A stretch of DNA of 14,300 nucleotides from an uncultured Eubacteriales bacterium (GCA_934500855.1 CAKSUH010000012.1:1-14300); one strand, 5' to 3'; positions 1 through 8,285 are shown, counted from the stretch's first letter. Numbers and translations: made by a program. Notes: generated from the letters alone by a model not told the origin.

Positions 1-26
1 CTTACTCTATTATATACCGAACGGGT

Positions 27-57
27 GCGAAAATCAAGCGATTTTCGCGATTTTTTT
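27..57 (+). terminator. Intrinsic terminator of an upstream gene
   Basis: A perfect 9-bp stem (GCGAAAATC, loop AAGC, GATTTTCGC) spans 27-48 and is followed by GA and seven T. It reads on the + strand, so it ends a transcript entering from outside the window. It implies that spoVAC downstream starts from its own promoter. Confidence 0.75.
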
Positions 58-66
58 GCTTTCCGC

Positions 67-96
67 GCATGAAATGAGGCGCGCGGGGACAAACTG
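67..96 (+). promoter_or_regulatory. Candidate forespore (sigma-F/sigma-G) promoter for spoVAC
   Basis: GCATG at 67-71 and GGACAAACTG at 87-96 are separated by 15 bases. This resembles the -35 (GYATR) and -10 (GGnnAnAnTR) elements known for the Bacillus forespore sigma factors. It lies between the upstream terminator and the spoVAC ribosome binding site (AAGGGGGG, about 105-111), which is where a spoVA promoter is expected. The -35 box has G where A is more usual. Assignment is by pattern only. Confidence 0.4.
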
Positions 97-117
97 ACGG
101 AAAAAGGGGGGATTTCG

Positions 118-576
118 ATGAATCATCAGTCCATGGACCGTGAAACCTACCGCCGTTTTGCAGACGCGCACGCGCCGCATTCCCCAACGGCAAGAAACTG
201 CCTGCGCGCCTTTTGGGTGGGAGGCGTGATCTGCGTTCTCGGGCAACTGCTTCGCACCTTCTGGAGCGAATGTGCGCACCTGAACGCCGCCGACAGCGCA
301 ACCATGACCTCCGTGACCCTGATTTTTCTTGCCGCGCTCCTCAGCGGGATCGGTGTATTCGATAAAATCGCCAAATATGCGGGCGCGGGGACGCTGGTCC
401 CCATCACGGGGTTTGCCAACGCCGTTGTATCTCCTGCCATCGACAGCCGCGCGGAAGGGCTGATTCTCGGGGTCGGCGCCAAAATCTTCACCGTTGCGGG
501 ACCTGTCCTGCTTTACGGTACGCTTGCGGGCGGAATCTGGGGCGTGATTCTGTGGCTCGTCAGATTGCTCATGTAG
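118..576 (+). CDS. spoVAC: Stage V sporulation protein AC (SpoVAC)
   Basis: This 152-residue protein has the usual SpoVAC length and is recognisable throughout: a basic N-terminus with HSPTARNCLRAFWVGG at about 21-36, and the hallmark AGAGTLVPITGFANAVVSPA at about 88-107. About four hydrophobic segments are visible (about 30-50, 63-82, 92-108 and 118-151). SpoVAC is an inner-membrane protein of the forespore, needed with SpoVAD and SpoVAE for dipicolinic acid uptake during spore maturation and its release in germination; it has been described as a mechanosensitive channel. The start at 118 has a strong G-rich ribosome binding site 7-8 bases upstream. The internal ATG at 133 has none. spoVAD and spoVAE, normally directly downstream, are absent here; the next gene is a phosphatase. 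They may lie upstream or elsewhere in the genome, which the window cannot show. Confidence 0.95.
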   Translation: MNHQSMDRETYRRFADAHAPHSPTARNCLRAFWVGGVICVLGQLLRTFWSECAHLNAADSATMTSVTLIFLAALLSGIGVFDKIAKYAGAGTLVPITGFANAVVSPAIDSRAEGLILGVGAKIFTVAGPVLLYGTLAGGIWGVILWLVRLLM

Positions 577-630
577 ATGTTAAAAATGTGTTAATCTTTT
601 GTCGTATCGGTAGAAAAAGCGGGTCCGATA

Positions 631-639
631 TGGTATACT
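631..639 (+). promoter_or_regulatory. Extended -10 promoter candidate for the phosphoregulatory operon
   Basis: TGGTATACT at 631-639 is an extended -10 element (TGn plus TATACT). The matching -35 position (611-616, TAGAAA) is weak. It sits in the AT-rich gap after spoVAC and about 40 bases before the phosphatase start, so it could drive the three-gene operon independently of spoVAC. Confidence 0.5.
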
Positions 640-679
640 ATTATATATGATTTTCGAAAAACAGAGGGGGGTGCTCGCA

Positions 680-1462
680 ATGCCGTATTTCGATTTGCAT
701 ACCCATCTGCTTTTCGGAGTGGATGACGGCGCCGCAACCGAAGCGGAAATGTTTGCCATGCTGGATATGGCATATGCGGACGGGACCCGCGCCGTTTGCC
801 TGACCCCGCATTTCTCTCCCTATCTGTTTGGGGATACTTACGACAGCTCGCAGGCTGCGTTTGAAATTCTGCGGGCGTATGCGGAGAGAACCTACCCGGA
901 TATGGCGCTTTTTCTCGGTCATGAATTGGGATACCACAACGGCTGTATCGAGGCGCTTGAGAAGGGACGATGCCGCACGGTGGCGGGAAGCCGCTATGTG
1001 CTGGTGGATTTCCCCGAGGATGTGGAATTCTTTCAGATCCGCAATGCCGTCGGTCAATTGCGCAGTGCGGGCTACCGTCCGATTCTGGCGCACGCGGAGC
1101 GCTACCGCTGTCTTGACGCGCATCTGCCGTGGATTGCGGAATTCCGCGGCGGAGGCGGAGCGGTTCAGATCAATGCCGCAGACGCGGTCGGCGATTGGGG
1201 CAGAGCCGCAAAGGGGTTGTGGAAAAAGCTGGTGAGGAACCGATTGGTCGATCTGGTTTCTTCGGACGGGCATCATCTGACCTCCAGACAGCCGAAGATG
1301 TCGGTCTGTATCGGGTTCCTTTCCCGATTCTGCAACGCGGACACCGTGCGCGCGCTGACTTGGGAAAATGCCTGGCGGGTGGTTCGGGACGAGCCGCTCG
1401 GCGGGGCGATTGCGGATAACATTCCGGAGCGGACTCCGGCTGTTACATCAGAAAGGACATAA
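680..1462 (+). CDS. CpsB/CapC family (YwqE-type) PHP tyrosine-protein phosphatase
   Basis: A 260-residue PHP-fold metal-dependent phosphatase of the CpsB/CapC/YwqE family, which removes phosphate from the tyrosine cluster of the cognate BY-kinase. Metal-binding motifs visible are DLHTH with the following GVDDGA (residues 5-18), TPH (42-44), GHE (80-82), LAHAERY (136-142) and SSDGHH (194-199). Length matches the family (about 240-270). The start at 680 was chosen because AGAGGGGGG lies 8 bases upstream and the protein then begins with the standard PHP strand; an in-frame ATG at 647 lacks a ribosome binding site and overlaps the -10 region. It is the first gene of the trio: the modulator starts 5 bases after its stop and the kinase overlaps that. 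The cytoplasmic substrate is inferred to be the kinase encoded two genes downstream. Confidence 0.93.
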   Translation: MPYFDLHTHLLFGVDDGAATEAEMFAMLDMAYADGTRAVCLTPHFSPYLFGDTYDSSQAAFEILRAYAERTYPDMALFLGHELGYHNGCIEALEKGRCRTVAGSRYVLVDFPEDVEFFQIRNAVGQLRSAGYRPILAHAERYRCLDAHLPWIAEFRGGGGAVQINAADAVGDWGRAAKGLWKKLVRNRLVDLVSSDGHHLTSRQPKMSVCIGFLSRFCNADTVRALTWENAWRVVRDEPLGGAIADNIPERTPAVTSERT

Positions 1463-1467
1463 AGGGT

Positions 1468-2229
1468 ATGGAAGAAACGAAAAGCATGGAAGAAACAACG
1501 GGCAAGGAAATCGAGATCCGATTCGCAGACTTTGTAAAGGTCTTTTGCCGATGCTGGTGGGTGCTGTTGTTTGTCGGCGCACTGGTCTGCGGCGGCGTGT
1601 TCGGCATCATGAAGCTGACGCACACTCCGCTTTACACCGCAACGGCAAAGGTTTACATCATCCGAACCTCCGGCTCGATGCAGGCGGCGCAGGTCTCCAT
1701 TTCCAACGCGCTTGTGAGCGACTTTGTGGAGTCGGTCACGATGGGGAATGTGCTGACCATGACCCGCGAGGAACTCGGCATGAGCAATTCGCTTTCCAAC
1801 AAAGATCTTTCGGGCATGGTGAAGGTCAGCAATACCGAAGGCTCGCGTCTGATTACGCTGTCGGTTACCGCTACGAGCGCGAAGGACGCGGTGGATCTGG
1901 TGGATTCGCTGGCGCGGAACAGCGTGCAGTACTTCAATGACAATCTGGTGAAGGAAGAGTATTCGCAGTATGTCGATAAACTCGACACGGCTCACCCCGA
2001 GAACTGCGCGGTTGTTTCCAACCCGATTTCCAAATCAAAAATTCTGCTGGTGGGAATTGCCGCGGCTTTGCTTGCGTATCTGGTGTTCTTCATCCTCTAT
2101 GTAACGGATGATAAGATCAACACGGCAGAGGATCTGGACCAATATCTCGGCATCAATCTGCTCGGGCAGATCCCGTACCGTCAGACCTCCCGTGAAAAGA
2201 CTGCGGCGGCGAAAGGAGACAAGGCATGA
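1468..2229 (+). CDS. Wzz/YveK-type polysaccharide co-polymerase, BY-kinase activator (CpsC/CapA-like)
   Basis: This 253-residue membrane protein has the Wzz topology: a short cytoplasmic N-terminus, TM1 at about 30-48, an extracellular domain starting with the family pattern PLYTATAKVYI at about 54-64, and TM2 at about 191-212 preceded by NPISKSK. In Gram-positive systems the cytoplasmic tail of this subunit activates a separate BY-kinase and the pair sets polysaccharide chain length and export. The tail contains YVTDDKINTAEDLDQYLGI (about 211-229), which resembles the Wzz C-terminal segment that contacts the kinase. The start at 1468 has GAAAGG or AAAGGG upstream; a second ATG at 1486 has no ribosome binding site. 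It is translationally coupled with the next gene (ATGA overlap at 2226-2229). Confidence 0.92.
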   Translation: MEETKSMEETTGKEIEIRFADFVKVFCRCWWVLLFVGALVCGGVFGIMKLTHTPLYTATAKVYIIRTSGSMQAAQVSISNALVSDFVESVTMGNVLTMTREELGMSNSLSNKDLSGMVKVSNTEGSRLITLSVTATSAKDAVDLVDSLARNSVQYFNDNLVKEEYSQYVDKLDTAHPENCAVVSNPISKSKILLVGIAAALLAYLVFFILYVTDDKINTAEDLDQYLGINLLGQIPYRQTSREKTAAAKGDKA

Positions 2230-2915
2230 GAACCGTTGAACTGATTTTGGACGACAACAAAGATTACGGCACCTATGAAGCGTTCAACACCCTGCGGACC
2301 AATATTCTGTTCAGCGGGCGGGATGTCAAGACGATTCTGATTACCAGCAGTGTGGCAGGCGAGGGAAAGAGCACGATTGCGTTTGAAACGGCGGTCGGTC
2401 TTGCGCGCGTCGGCAAAAAGGTCCTCTTGATTGATGCGGACCTGCGCAAGTCGGCATACGCAAGCCGCTATACGAAGGAGACGGGACTGACGGGCTTGAG
2501 CCAGTACCTCTCGGGTCAATCGGAATTGGACAGCGTGCTGTACGCAACGCAGCTCCCGACCCTGAATATCATTTTTTCGGGACCGTTTCCGCCGAATCCG
2601 ACCGAACTGGTCGGATCCTCCGCGTTCGGAGAACTGCTGAACGCCGAGCGGGAGCACTATGACTACATCCTGATCGACACCCCGCCGCTCGGTCTTGTGA
2701 TTGACGCGGCTGTGATGGCTCCGAACTGTGACGGCGCAATCCTGGTTGTCGGCACGGGGACGGTCAGCTACCGGGAAGCACAGCGCGTGACGGGGCAGCT
2801 CCGCAAGAGCGGATGCCGCATTCTCGGCGCGGTCATGAACCGGAACCGCAGAGGGCGGCGCGGCAAGAATTCGTATTATGCCCACTACTACGGCAAATAC
2901 ACGGAAAAAAGATGA
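2226..2915 (+). CDS. CpsD/CapB family bacterial tyrosine kinase (BY-kinase)
   Basis: A 229-residue cytoplasmic ATPase-fold kinase. It shows the N-terminal EAFNTLRTNI oligomerisation segment (18-27), Walker A SSVAGEGKST (41-50), Walker A' VLLIDADLR (66-74), Walker B YILIDTPP (147-154), and a C-terminal tyrosine cluster, NSYYAHYYGKY (215-225), with five tyrosines that are the expected autophosphorylation sites. The family motif usually reads PGEGKS; here Pro is replaced by Ala, which should be tolerated. Its start overlaps the stop of the Wzz-type modulator, which fits the known two-component kinase architecture, and AAGGAG precedes it. The phosphatase two genes upstream would reverse its autophosphorylation. 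No glycosyltransferase, flippase or polymerase gene lies within the window, so the polymer it regulates is unknown. Confidence 0.95.
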   Translation: MRTVELILDDNKDYGTYEAFNTLRTNILFSGRDVKTILITSSVAGEGKSTIAFETAVGLARVGKKVLLIDADLRKSAYASRYTKETGLTGLSQYLSGQSELDSVLYATQLPTLNIIFSGPFPPNPTELVGSSAFGELLNAEREHYDYILIDTPPLGLVIDAAVMAPNCDGAILVVGTGTVSYREAQRVTGQLRKSGCRILGAVMNRNRRGRRGKNSYYAHYYGKYTEKR

Positions 2916-2919
2916 ACAG

Positions 2920-2948
2920 AGGGGCTGTAAAACCGTTTTACAGCCCCT
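2920..2948 (+). other. Perfect hairpin without U-tract between the kinase and ppa
   Basis: GGGGCTGTAAAA at 2921-2932 pairs perfectly with TTTTACAGCCCC at 2936-2947 around a CCG loop, extended by one A-T pair. Only two T follow before GCCGATACAAG. It begins 5 bases after the kinase stop. It could be a weak terminator, a processing or stability element, or an attenuator separating operon expression from ppa. Confidence 0.7.
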
Positions 2949-2986
2949 TGCCGATACAAGACGATTGGCGGAAAGGATACCACAAT

Positions 2987-3529
2987 ATGAATATTTGGCA
3001 CGATATGGACCCGGCACAGATCAGCGCAACCGATTTTACCTCGGTGATCGAAATTCCGAAGGGGAGCAAGTGCAAGTACGAGCTGGATAAATACACGGGA
3101 CTGCTGCGGTTGGACCGCATTCTGTATACATCCACGCACTATCCCGCAAACTACGGCTTTATTCCGCGCACACTGGCGGATGACGGCGACCCTTTGGATG
3201 TTCTGGTGCTCTGCTCCGAGCCGATTTATCCGATGACGCTGATCCGCGTTTATCCGATCGGCGTGATGCGGATGCTGGACAGCGGAAAAATGGACGATAA
3301 AATCATCGCCGTGCCGTTCTCCGATCCGACCTATCTGAACATTCATTCCATCGATGACCTGCCCCCGCACATTTTTGACGAGATTCTGCACTTCTTCTCG
3401 GTTTATAAGCAACTGGAAAACAAGCAGACCGATGTCAAAAGCCTGTTCGGCCCCCGCGAAGCGGAGGAGATCGTGCGTCAGGCGATTGAGGATTACAGCA
3501 GAAAATTCGGAGACGGGAAGAACCGATAA
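2987..3529 (+). CDS. ppa: Family I inorganic pyrophosphatase
   Basis: A 180-residue soluble family I pyrophosphatase that hydrolyses PPi to two phosphates with Mg2+, driving biosynthetic reactions forward. The family signature DGDPLDV is at 66-72, and other conserved segments are IEIPKGSKCKYELDK (21-35), HYPANYGFIP (51-60), and DDK (103-105). Length (about 175-185 residues) is normal. The start at 2987 has GAAAGGA 9 bases upstream; the open frame continues back to 2813 inside the kinase gene but that part is not pyrophosphatase-like. No clear sigma-A promoter is seen in the 71-base gap, so it may be transcribed from the kinase operon through the U-less hairpin. PPi is released when nucleotide-sugars are made, so co-expression with a polysaccharide system would make sense, but that is inference. 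Confidence 0.97.
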   Translation: MNIWHDMDPAQISATDFTSVIEIPKGSKCKYELDKYTGLLRLDRILYTSTHYPANYGFIPRTLADDGDPLDVLVLCSEPIYPMTLIRVYPIGVMRMLDSGKMDDKIIAVPFSDPTYLNIHSIDDLPPHIFDEILHFFSVYKQLENKQTDVKSLFGPREAEEIVRQAIEDYSRKFGDGKNR

Positions 3530-3531
3530 AA

Positions 3532-3580
3532 AAAGGACAGCCACGGATAACCGTTCGGTTATCCGTGGCTGTCCTTTCCT
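3532..3580. terminator. Bidirectional terminator between ppa and the AEC permease
   Basis: A 21-bp perfect stem (3532-3552 with 3557-3577, loop 3553-3556 GTTC) sits between the convergent ppa and AEC permease genes. On the - strand the stem runs directly into a seven-T tract; on the + strand it ends in TTTCCTT. Both genes stop within 3 bases of it. Confidence 0.92.
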
Positions 3581-4506
3581 TATGCAACCAACAAGAGCAT
3601 CAGCGGAAGGGTGATCAGACTGCACAGCGTGGTCAGAAGCACCGCGTTGGCGCTCAACTGCTGTTCGCAACCGTGAAGTTCCGCAAGCGAAAGGATGATC
3701 GCTCCCGAGGGCGCGGCGCTGAGAACATAGAGGCTGATTTTGAAGGTCTGGTCAAAAAACGGGAGGAAAGCTACGCAAAGGTAGGCAAACAGGGGGTAAA
3801 CGATCAGCTTCAGCGCGCAGACACCGTAAGCGAACGGTTGCGTGAAAACGGTTTTGAGCTGCATAGAGGCAAGCCGCTTGCCGAGGATGAACATGCACAG
3901 CGGCGTGGACATTTTTCCGAGCAGGGAGACCGTGTCCGCCATCGGGGTCGGGAAACGGACCTGCAACAGGTAGAGCGGAATCGCAACCGCAACCGCCAGC
4001 GTGGTGGGGTTCAGAATTGCCGCTTTGAGGGAAACATACTGTTTCTTCTGCGTGATGAAGAAAACCCCGAGCGTAAAGACCAGAAAATTCATGCTCGTGA
4101 TGTACATCGTGGAGTAGCAGGCAACAATGGGCTGGTCGGGGAAGAGTCCCGTTACCAGCGGAAGCCCGAAGAAGCCGACATTCCCGAGCACCGCGCCGAC
4201 GGTGAGAATGCGGTATTTCGATGTTCCGTATCTGCGATGCAGGATCAGGTAAAGCAGCCCCATAAAAAGCAACTGCGTTGCAAGGCTGACCCCGAAGAAC
4301 TGCGCCGCTTTGGCGAAGTCGGGGAGCGAGTACTCCATCGACTGAAACGCCGAGAGAATCAGGCAGGGGGAACAGACATAAAGCAGAAGTCCCGAAAAAG
4401 AGCGCGCGTGGTCGGGGCTGGCTTTTTTGGTCTTGACCAGCACGAACCCGCACGCCATGTAGAACAGCATAATCAGAACATTGATAAAAACGGTTTGAAC
4501 ACCCAT
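3580..4506 (-). CDS. AEC (auxin efflux carrier) family permease
   Basis: A 308-residue polytopic membrane protein with about ten hydrophobic segments. It shows AEC family hallmarks: a first helix MGVQTVFINVLIMLFYMACG, a TVGAVLGNVGFFGLPL segment (102-117), and LNPTTLAVAVAIPLYL in the middle (165-180), followed by a second five-helix half including SAAPSGAIILSLAELHG (263-279). Members transport organic acids, amino acids or other anions; the substrate cannot be told from sequence. The start at 4506 has GGAGGAG on the - strand about 8 bases upstream; the frame stays open back to 4929 inside the symporter gene but that is read-through of its antiphase. It follows the AGCS symporter by 56 bases and has its own promoter at 4538-4566. 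Confidence 0.95.
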   Translation of the reverse strand: MGVQTVFINVLIMLFYMACGFVLVKTKKASPDHARSFSGLLLYVCSPCLILSAFQSMEYSLPDFAKAAQFFGVSLATQLLFMGLLYLILHRRYGTSKYRILTVGAVLGNVGFFGLPLVTGLFPDQPIVACYSTMYITSMNFLVFTLGVFFITQKKQYVSLKAAILNPTTLAVAVAIPLYLLQVRFPTPMADTVSLLGKMSTPLCMFILGKRLASMQLKTVFTQPFAYGVCALKLIVYPLFAYLCVAFLPFFDQTFKISLYVLSAAPSGAIILSLAELHGCEQQLSANAVLLTTLCSLITLPLMLLLVA

Positions 4507-4537
4507 GGCAGTTTGACTCCTCCGATAAACTGCCGAT

Positions 4538-4566
4538 AGTATAGCACAAAATCGGGAAAAAGTCAA
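4538..4566 (-). promoter_or_regulatory. Sigma-A promoter of the AEC permease
   Basis: On the - strand TTGACT (4566-4561), a 17-base spacer and TATACT (4543-4538) preceded by TGC (extended -10) form a near-consensus vegetative promoter. The -35 box overlaps the stop codon of the upstream symporter gene. Predicted leader length is about 25 bases. Confidence 0.85.
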
Positions 4567-5894
4567 TCCTTTTTCCGTTTTCCGAACACCTTTTCGGTCT
4601 CGTTGCGGATTTCCCTGCGGCAGGCGAGGAGGACGAAAAGATTGATGGCGGTCATGGAAGCGATGGCGAAGTCGGCTGCCGTCCATGTTGCCGCAGGGGC
4701 GAGGAGGGCGCCGAGCGGAATGCAGACGGCGAACGCGACGAGGTAGAGAATCAGGGGGAGTTTCCGCCGCGTCAGCGCGCGGATGGCTTCTCTGCCGTAG
4801 CCCGCCCAACAGATCACCGTTGCGTAGCCGAAGCAGAACACCGCCGCGCAGAAGAACCACTTTGCCCATGACCCTAAAACGCCCGTATAGGCGGAGATGG
4901 TCATCATTACCGCGTTGTCGCCCCAGCATTTCACTGACGGGAAGCTGACAAGGATAACCAGTGCGGTCACGGTGCAGAGCAGGATGGTGTCGGCGAACAC
5001 CTCAAAAATGCCCCAGACCCCCTGCGAAGCGGGGGAATCGGTTGCGGCGCAGGCGTGCGCGGTAGGCGCTGTTCCGCATCCCGCTTCGTTGGAGAGAAGC
5101 CCGCGCATGGTTCCCACCCGCAGGGCGCGGCAGGTCAGAAACCCGAGAAAGCCCCCTGCGGCGCTTTGCGGATGAAAGGCCTCCCGAAAGACCGAGGCAA
5201 GCGCGGGGGCAACCGCCTCCCGCCGCAGGATGAGGACCGGCAGAGAGAGCACCAGATAACCGAGCGACATGATGGGGACAAGGTATTCGGTCAACGCAGA
5301 CACCGCGCGCGGAGGACGGAGAATGACGGGAACCGACAGCACAAGAAGCAGTGCGCCCGCCGCGGGGAGCGGAAGCCCGAGCGTTCCGTGCAGGGCGGAG
5401 GAAACGGCGTTGACCTGAATCACGCACCCCATGCTCAACGCGTCCAGAACGGTAAGTCCCCCGAACACGGCGGCAAGCAGGGTCCCCGCGCGCGAGGGAA
5501 AGCGGTCGCGGATGTAGCAGACGGCGCCGCCCGAGTGCGTGCCGTCCGGCGCGGTTCTGCGGTGCGAAACGGCAAGCAGAATTTCCGCATATTTGAGCAC
5601 CATTGCCAACAGCGCCGAGATCCACATCCAGAAGAGTGCGCCCGCGCCGCCGACCCGAAGCGCGTTTGCCACGCCGACGATATTCCCAACGCCGAGCGTT
5701 CCCGCAAGCGCGAGCGTGACCGCACGGAAGGGGGACACGCCGTCGGGACTGCTTTTGCGGGTCATGGCGCGGAGCATCCGTCGCGGGAAACGCAGGGGCG
5801 CGCCGCGCAGATACAGAAGAAAGAAGCCGCCGACGAGAAGCAGAAGCGGCGGAATCGCGCCGCCGGTGAGAAGTCGGATAACCGTTTGTTTCAT
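4563..5894 (-). CDS. AGCS family amino-acid (alanine/glycine):cation symporter
   Basis: A 443-residue multi-pass transporter of the alanine/glycine:cation symporter family, which imports small amino acids with Na+ or H+. Family landmarks are SPFRAVTLALAGTLGVGNIVGVA (54-76), GGAGALFWMWISALLAMVLKYAE (82-104), SNEAGCGTAPTAHA (268-281) followed by QGVWGIFEVFADTILLCT (291-308), and CWAGYGREA (362-370). Typical members are about 440-540 residues, so this is a short version. The usual GGPMYYI motif is altered to GGAVCYI (122-128). Start: ATG at 5894 with AAAGGCGG about 8 bases upstream; an alternative TTG at 5930 would add 12 charged residues and has a poorer site. The AEC permease lies downstream and both run on the - strand. 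The gene diverges from groESL. Confidence 0.95.
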   Translation of the reverse strand: MKQTVIRLLTGGAIPPLLLLVGGFFLLYLRGAPLRFPRRMLRAMTRKSSPDGVSPFRAVTLALAGTLGVGNIVGVANALRVGGAGALFWMWISALLAMVLKYAEILLAVSHRRTAPDGTHSGGAVCYIRDRFPSRAGTLLAAVFGGLTVLDALSMGCVIQVNAVSSALHGTLGLPLPAAGALLLVLSVPVILRPPRAVSALTEYLVPIMSLGYLVLSLPVLILRREAVAPALASVFREAFHPQSAAGGFLGFLTCRALRVGTMRGLLSNEAGCGTAPTAHACAATDSPASQGVWGIFEVFADTILLCTVTALVILVSFPSVKCWGDNAVMMTISAYTGVLGSWAKWFFCAAVFCFGYATVICWAGYGREAIRALTRRKLPLILYLVAFAVCIPLGALLAPAATWTAADFAIASMTAINLFVLLACRREIRNETEKVFGKRKKD

Positions 5895-6006
5895 TTTATC
5901 AACCGCCTTTTCGCCCCGCTTGGGGGTCAATTTCAGTGTATGAACCCCCGCACGGTCTTATGCCGCCGCGAATGCCGTCGATTTTAGCACTCCCGAGACT
6001 TTGCAA

Positions 6007-6034
6007 ATCATATAATTTGTTAATAATATGTGAA
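6007..6034 (-). promoter_or_regulatory. Candidate promoter of the AGCS symporter
   Basis: On the - strand TTCACA (6034-6029), a 16-base spacer and TATGAT (6012-6007) make a plausible sigma-A promoter in a very AT-rich stretch. It would give a leader of about 105 bases before the start at 5894. Other AT-rich alternatives overlap. Confidence 0.45.
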
Positions 6035-6050
6035 TATTGACAAAAACCAC

Positions 6051-6078
6051 TTGATTTTTTTGGAAAAGAGGGTAAAAT
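6051..6078 (+). promoter_or_regulatory. Candidate sigma-A promoter of groESL
   Basis: TTGATT at 6051-6056 and TAAAAT at 6073-6078 are 16 bases apart. Transcription would start near 6085, just before the CIRCE operator, the arrangement known for HrcA-regulated groESL promoters. A TTGACA at 6037-6042 has no -10 at the right distance. Confidence 0.6.
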
Positions 6079-6090
6079 ATAAGCATAAGA

Positions 6091-6117
6091 TTGGCACTCG
6101 GAAGTTTTGAGTGCTAA
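6091..6117 (+). promoter_or_regulatory. CIRCE operator (HrcA binding site)
   Basis: TTGGCACTC, nine bases, then GAGTGCTAA match the canonical inverted repeat TTAGCACTC-N9-GAGTGCTAA with a single change in the left arm (A to G at position 3). HrcA bound here represses groESL; misfolded-protein titration of GroEL relieves it. No hrcA gene is present in the window. Confidence 0.95.
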
Positions 6118-6153
6118 TTCAGCCGAGTGAATCAAGCCAAGGAGGAATATAAA

Positions 6154-6441
6154 ATGAACATCAAACCGTTGGAGGATCGCGTGGTTGTCAAAGCGGTCGA
6201 AGCTGAAGAAAAAACGAAGGCAGGCATTTTCCTGACGGCATCCGCACAGGAGAAGCCGCAGGTTGCGGTTGTGGTCGCGGTCGGTCCCGGGGCGCACAGC
6301 GATGACGGCAAGCTGCTCCCGATGAATGTCAAGGTCGGCGACAGAGTCATCACATCCAAGTACACAGGAACCGAAATCAAGATGGACGGTGTGGAATACA
6401 ACATCGTCAAGCAGAGCGACATTCTCGCAATCGTGGAATAA
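6154..6441 (+). CDS. groES: Co-chaperonin GroES
   Basis: A 95-residue GroES (Cpn10), the lid of the chaperonin folding chamber. It begins with MNIKPLEDRVVVK and contains the family segments VVAVGPG (40-46), VGDRVITSKYTGTEIK (61-76) and DILAIVE at the end. The mobile loop (about 17-33) carries IFL (25-27) as the hydrophobic tripeptide that docks on GroEL, followed by Thr where Pro is common. The ATG at 6154 has a perfect AAGGAGG 8 bases upstream; an earlier ATG-less extension to 6127 is not needed. It is the first gene behind the CIRCE operator and is followed by groEL after 18 bases. Confidence 0.98.
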   Translation: MNIKPLEDRVVVKAVEAEEKTKAGIFLTASAQEKPQVAVVVAVGPGAHSDDGKLLPMNVKVGDRVITSKYTGTEIKMDGVEYNIVKQSDILAIVE

Positions 6442-8091
<1,650 letters not shown>

Positions 8092-8102
8092 AGAATCAGG
8101 CC

Positions 8103-8152
8103 GCGGGGCTTTGCCCCGCACCCCACGCAGGGGCTTCTTGAAAGAAGTCCCT
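8103..8152 (+). repeat. Tandem GC-rich hairpins after groEL (possible dispersed repeat)
   Basis: Directly after groEL, GCGGGGC-TTT-GCCCCGC (8103-8119) forms a perfect 7-bp hairpin. It is followed by CCCC-ACGCA-GGGG (about 8121-8133), and GGGCTTCTT pairs with AAGAAGTCCC around 8131-8151 with one bulged base. Such strings of GC-rich palindromes in an intergenic gap resemble dispersed repetitive elements of Clostridia. There is no coding signal. Confidence 0.5.
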
Positions 8153-8168
8153 GAGAACCCAAGAACTT

Positions 8169-8225
8169 CCCCCACGGGACGGATTCTCGTTTTGCGAATC
8201 CGTCCCGTGGGGGTGTTTTGACTTT
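8169..8225 (+). terminator. Terminator of the groESL operon
   Basis: An 18-bp perfect stem (8169-8186 with 8196-8213, nine-base loop) is followed by TGTTTTGACTTTTT. It lies 78 bases after the groEL stop and is the strongest stem in the gap. Confidence 0.85.
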
Positions 8226-8253
8226 TTAGGGGATTTTTCGGGGAGACTCCGAA

Positions 8254-8285
8254 GGTCGCGGGGAGATGTCCCGGGGCCTTTTTTT
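8254..8285 (+). terminator. Second terminator-like hairpin after groEL
   Basis: GGTCGCGGGGA (8254-8264) pairs imperfectly with TCCCGGGGCC (8269-8278), with one bulge and one mismatch, and is followed directly by seven T (8279-8285). It may back up the first terminator or insulate the promoter just downstream. Confidence 0.6.

Noticed and set aside
2921..2947. Intrinsic terminator after the kinase
   Set aside because: The stem is perfect but only two T follow, so I list it as a hairpin of uncertain role and not as a terminator.
3565..4539. 324-codon + strand frame opposite the AEC permease
   Set aside because: The composition is a charged, low-complexity shadow, and the - strand frame shows clear AEC family helices, promoter, ribosome binding site and terminator.
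4507..4929. N-terminal extension of the AEC permease frame
   Set aside because: It lies inside the symporter gene in another frame. The ATG at 4506 has a strong ribosome binding site and a promoter just upstream, and the protein then begins at the normal family start.
5055..5987. 310-codon + strand frame opposite the AGCS symporter
   Set aside because: Shadow of a well-conserved transporter; the product is rich in Arg/Gly/Gln with no recognisable domain, and it runs into the divergent promoter region.
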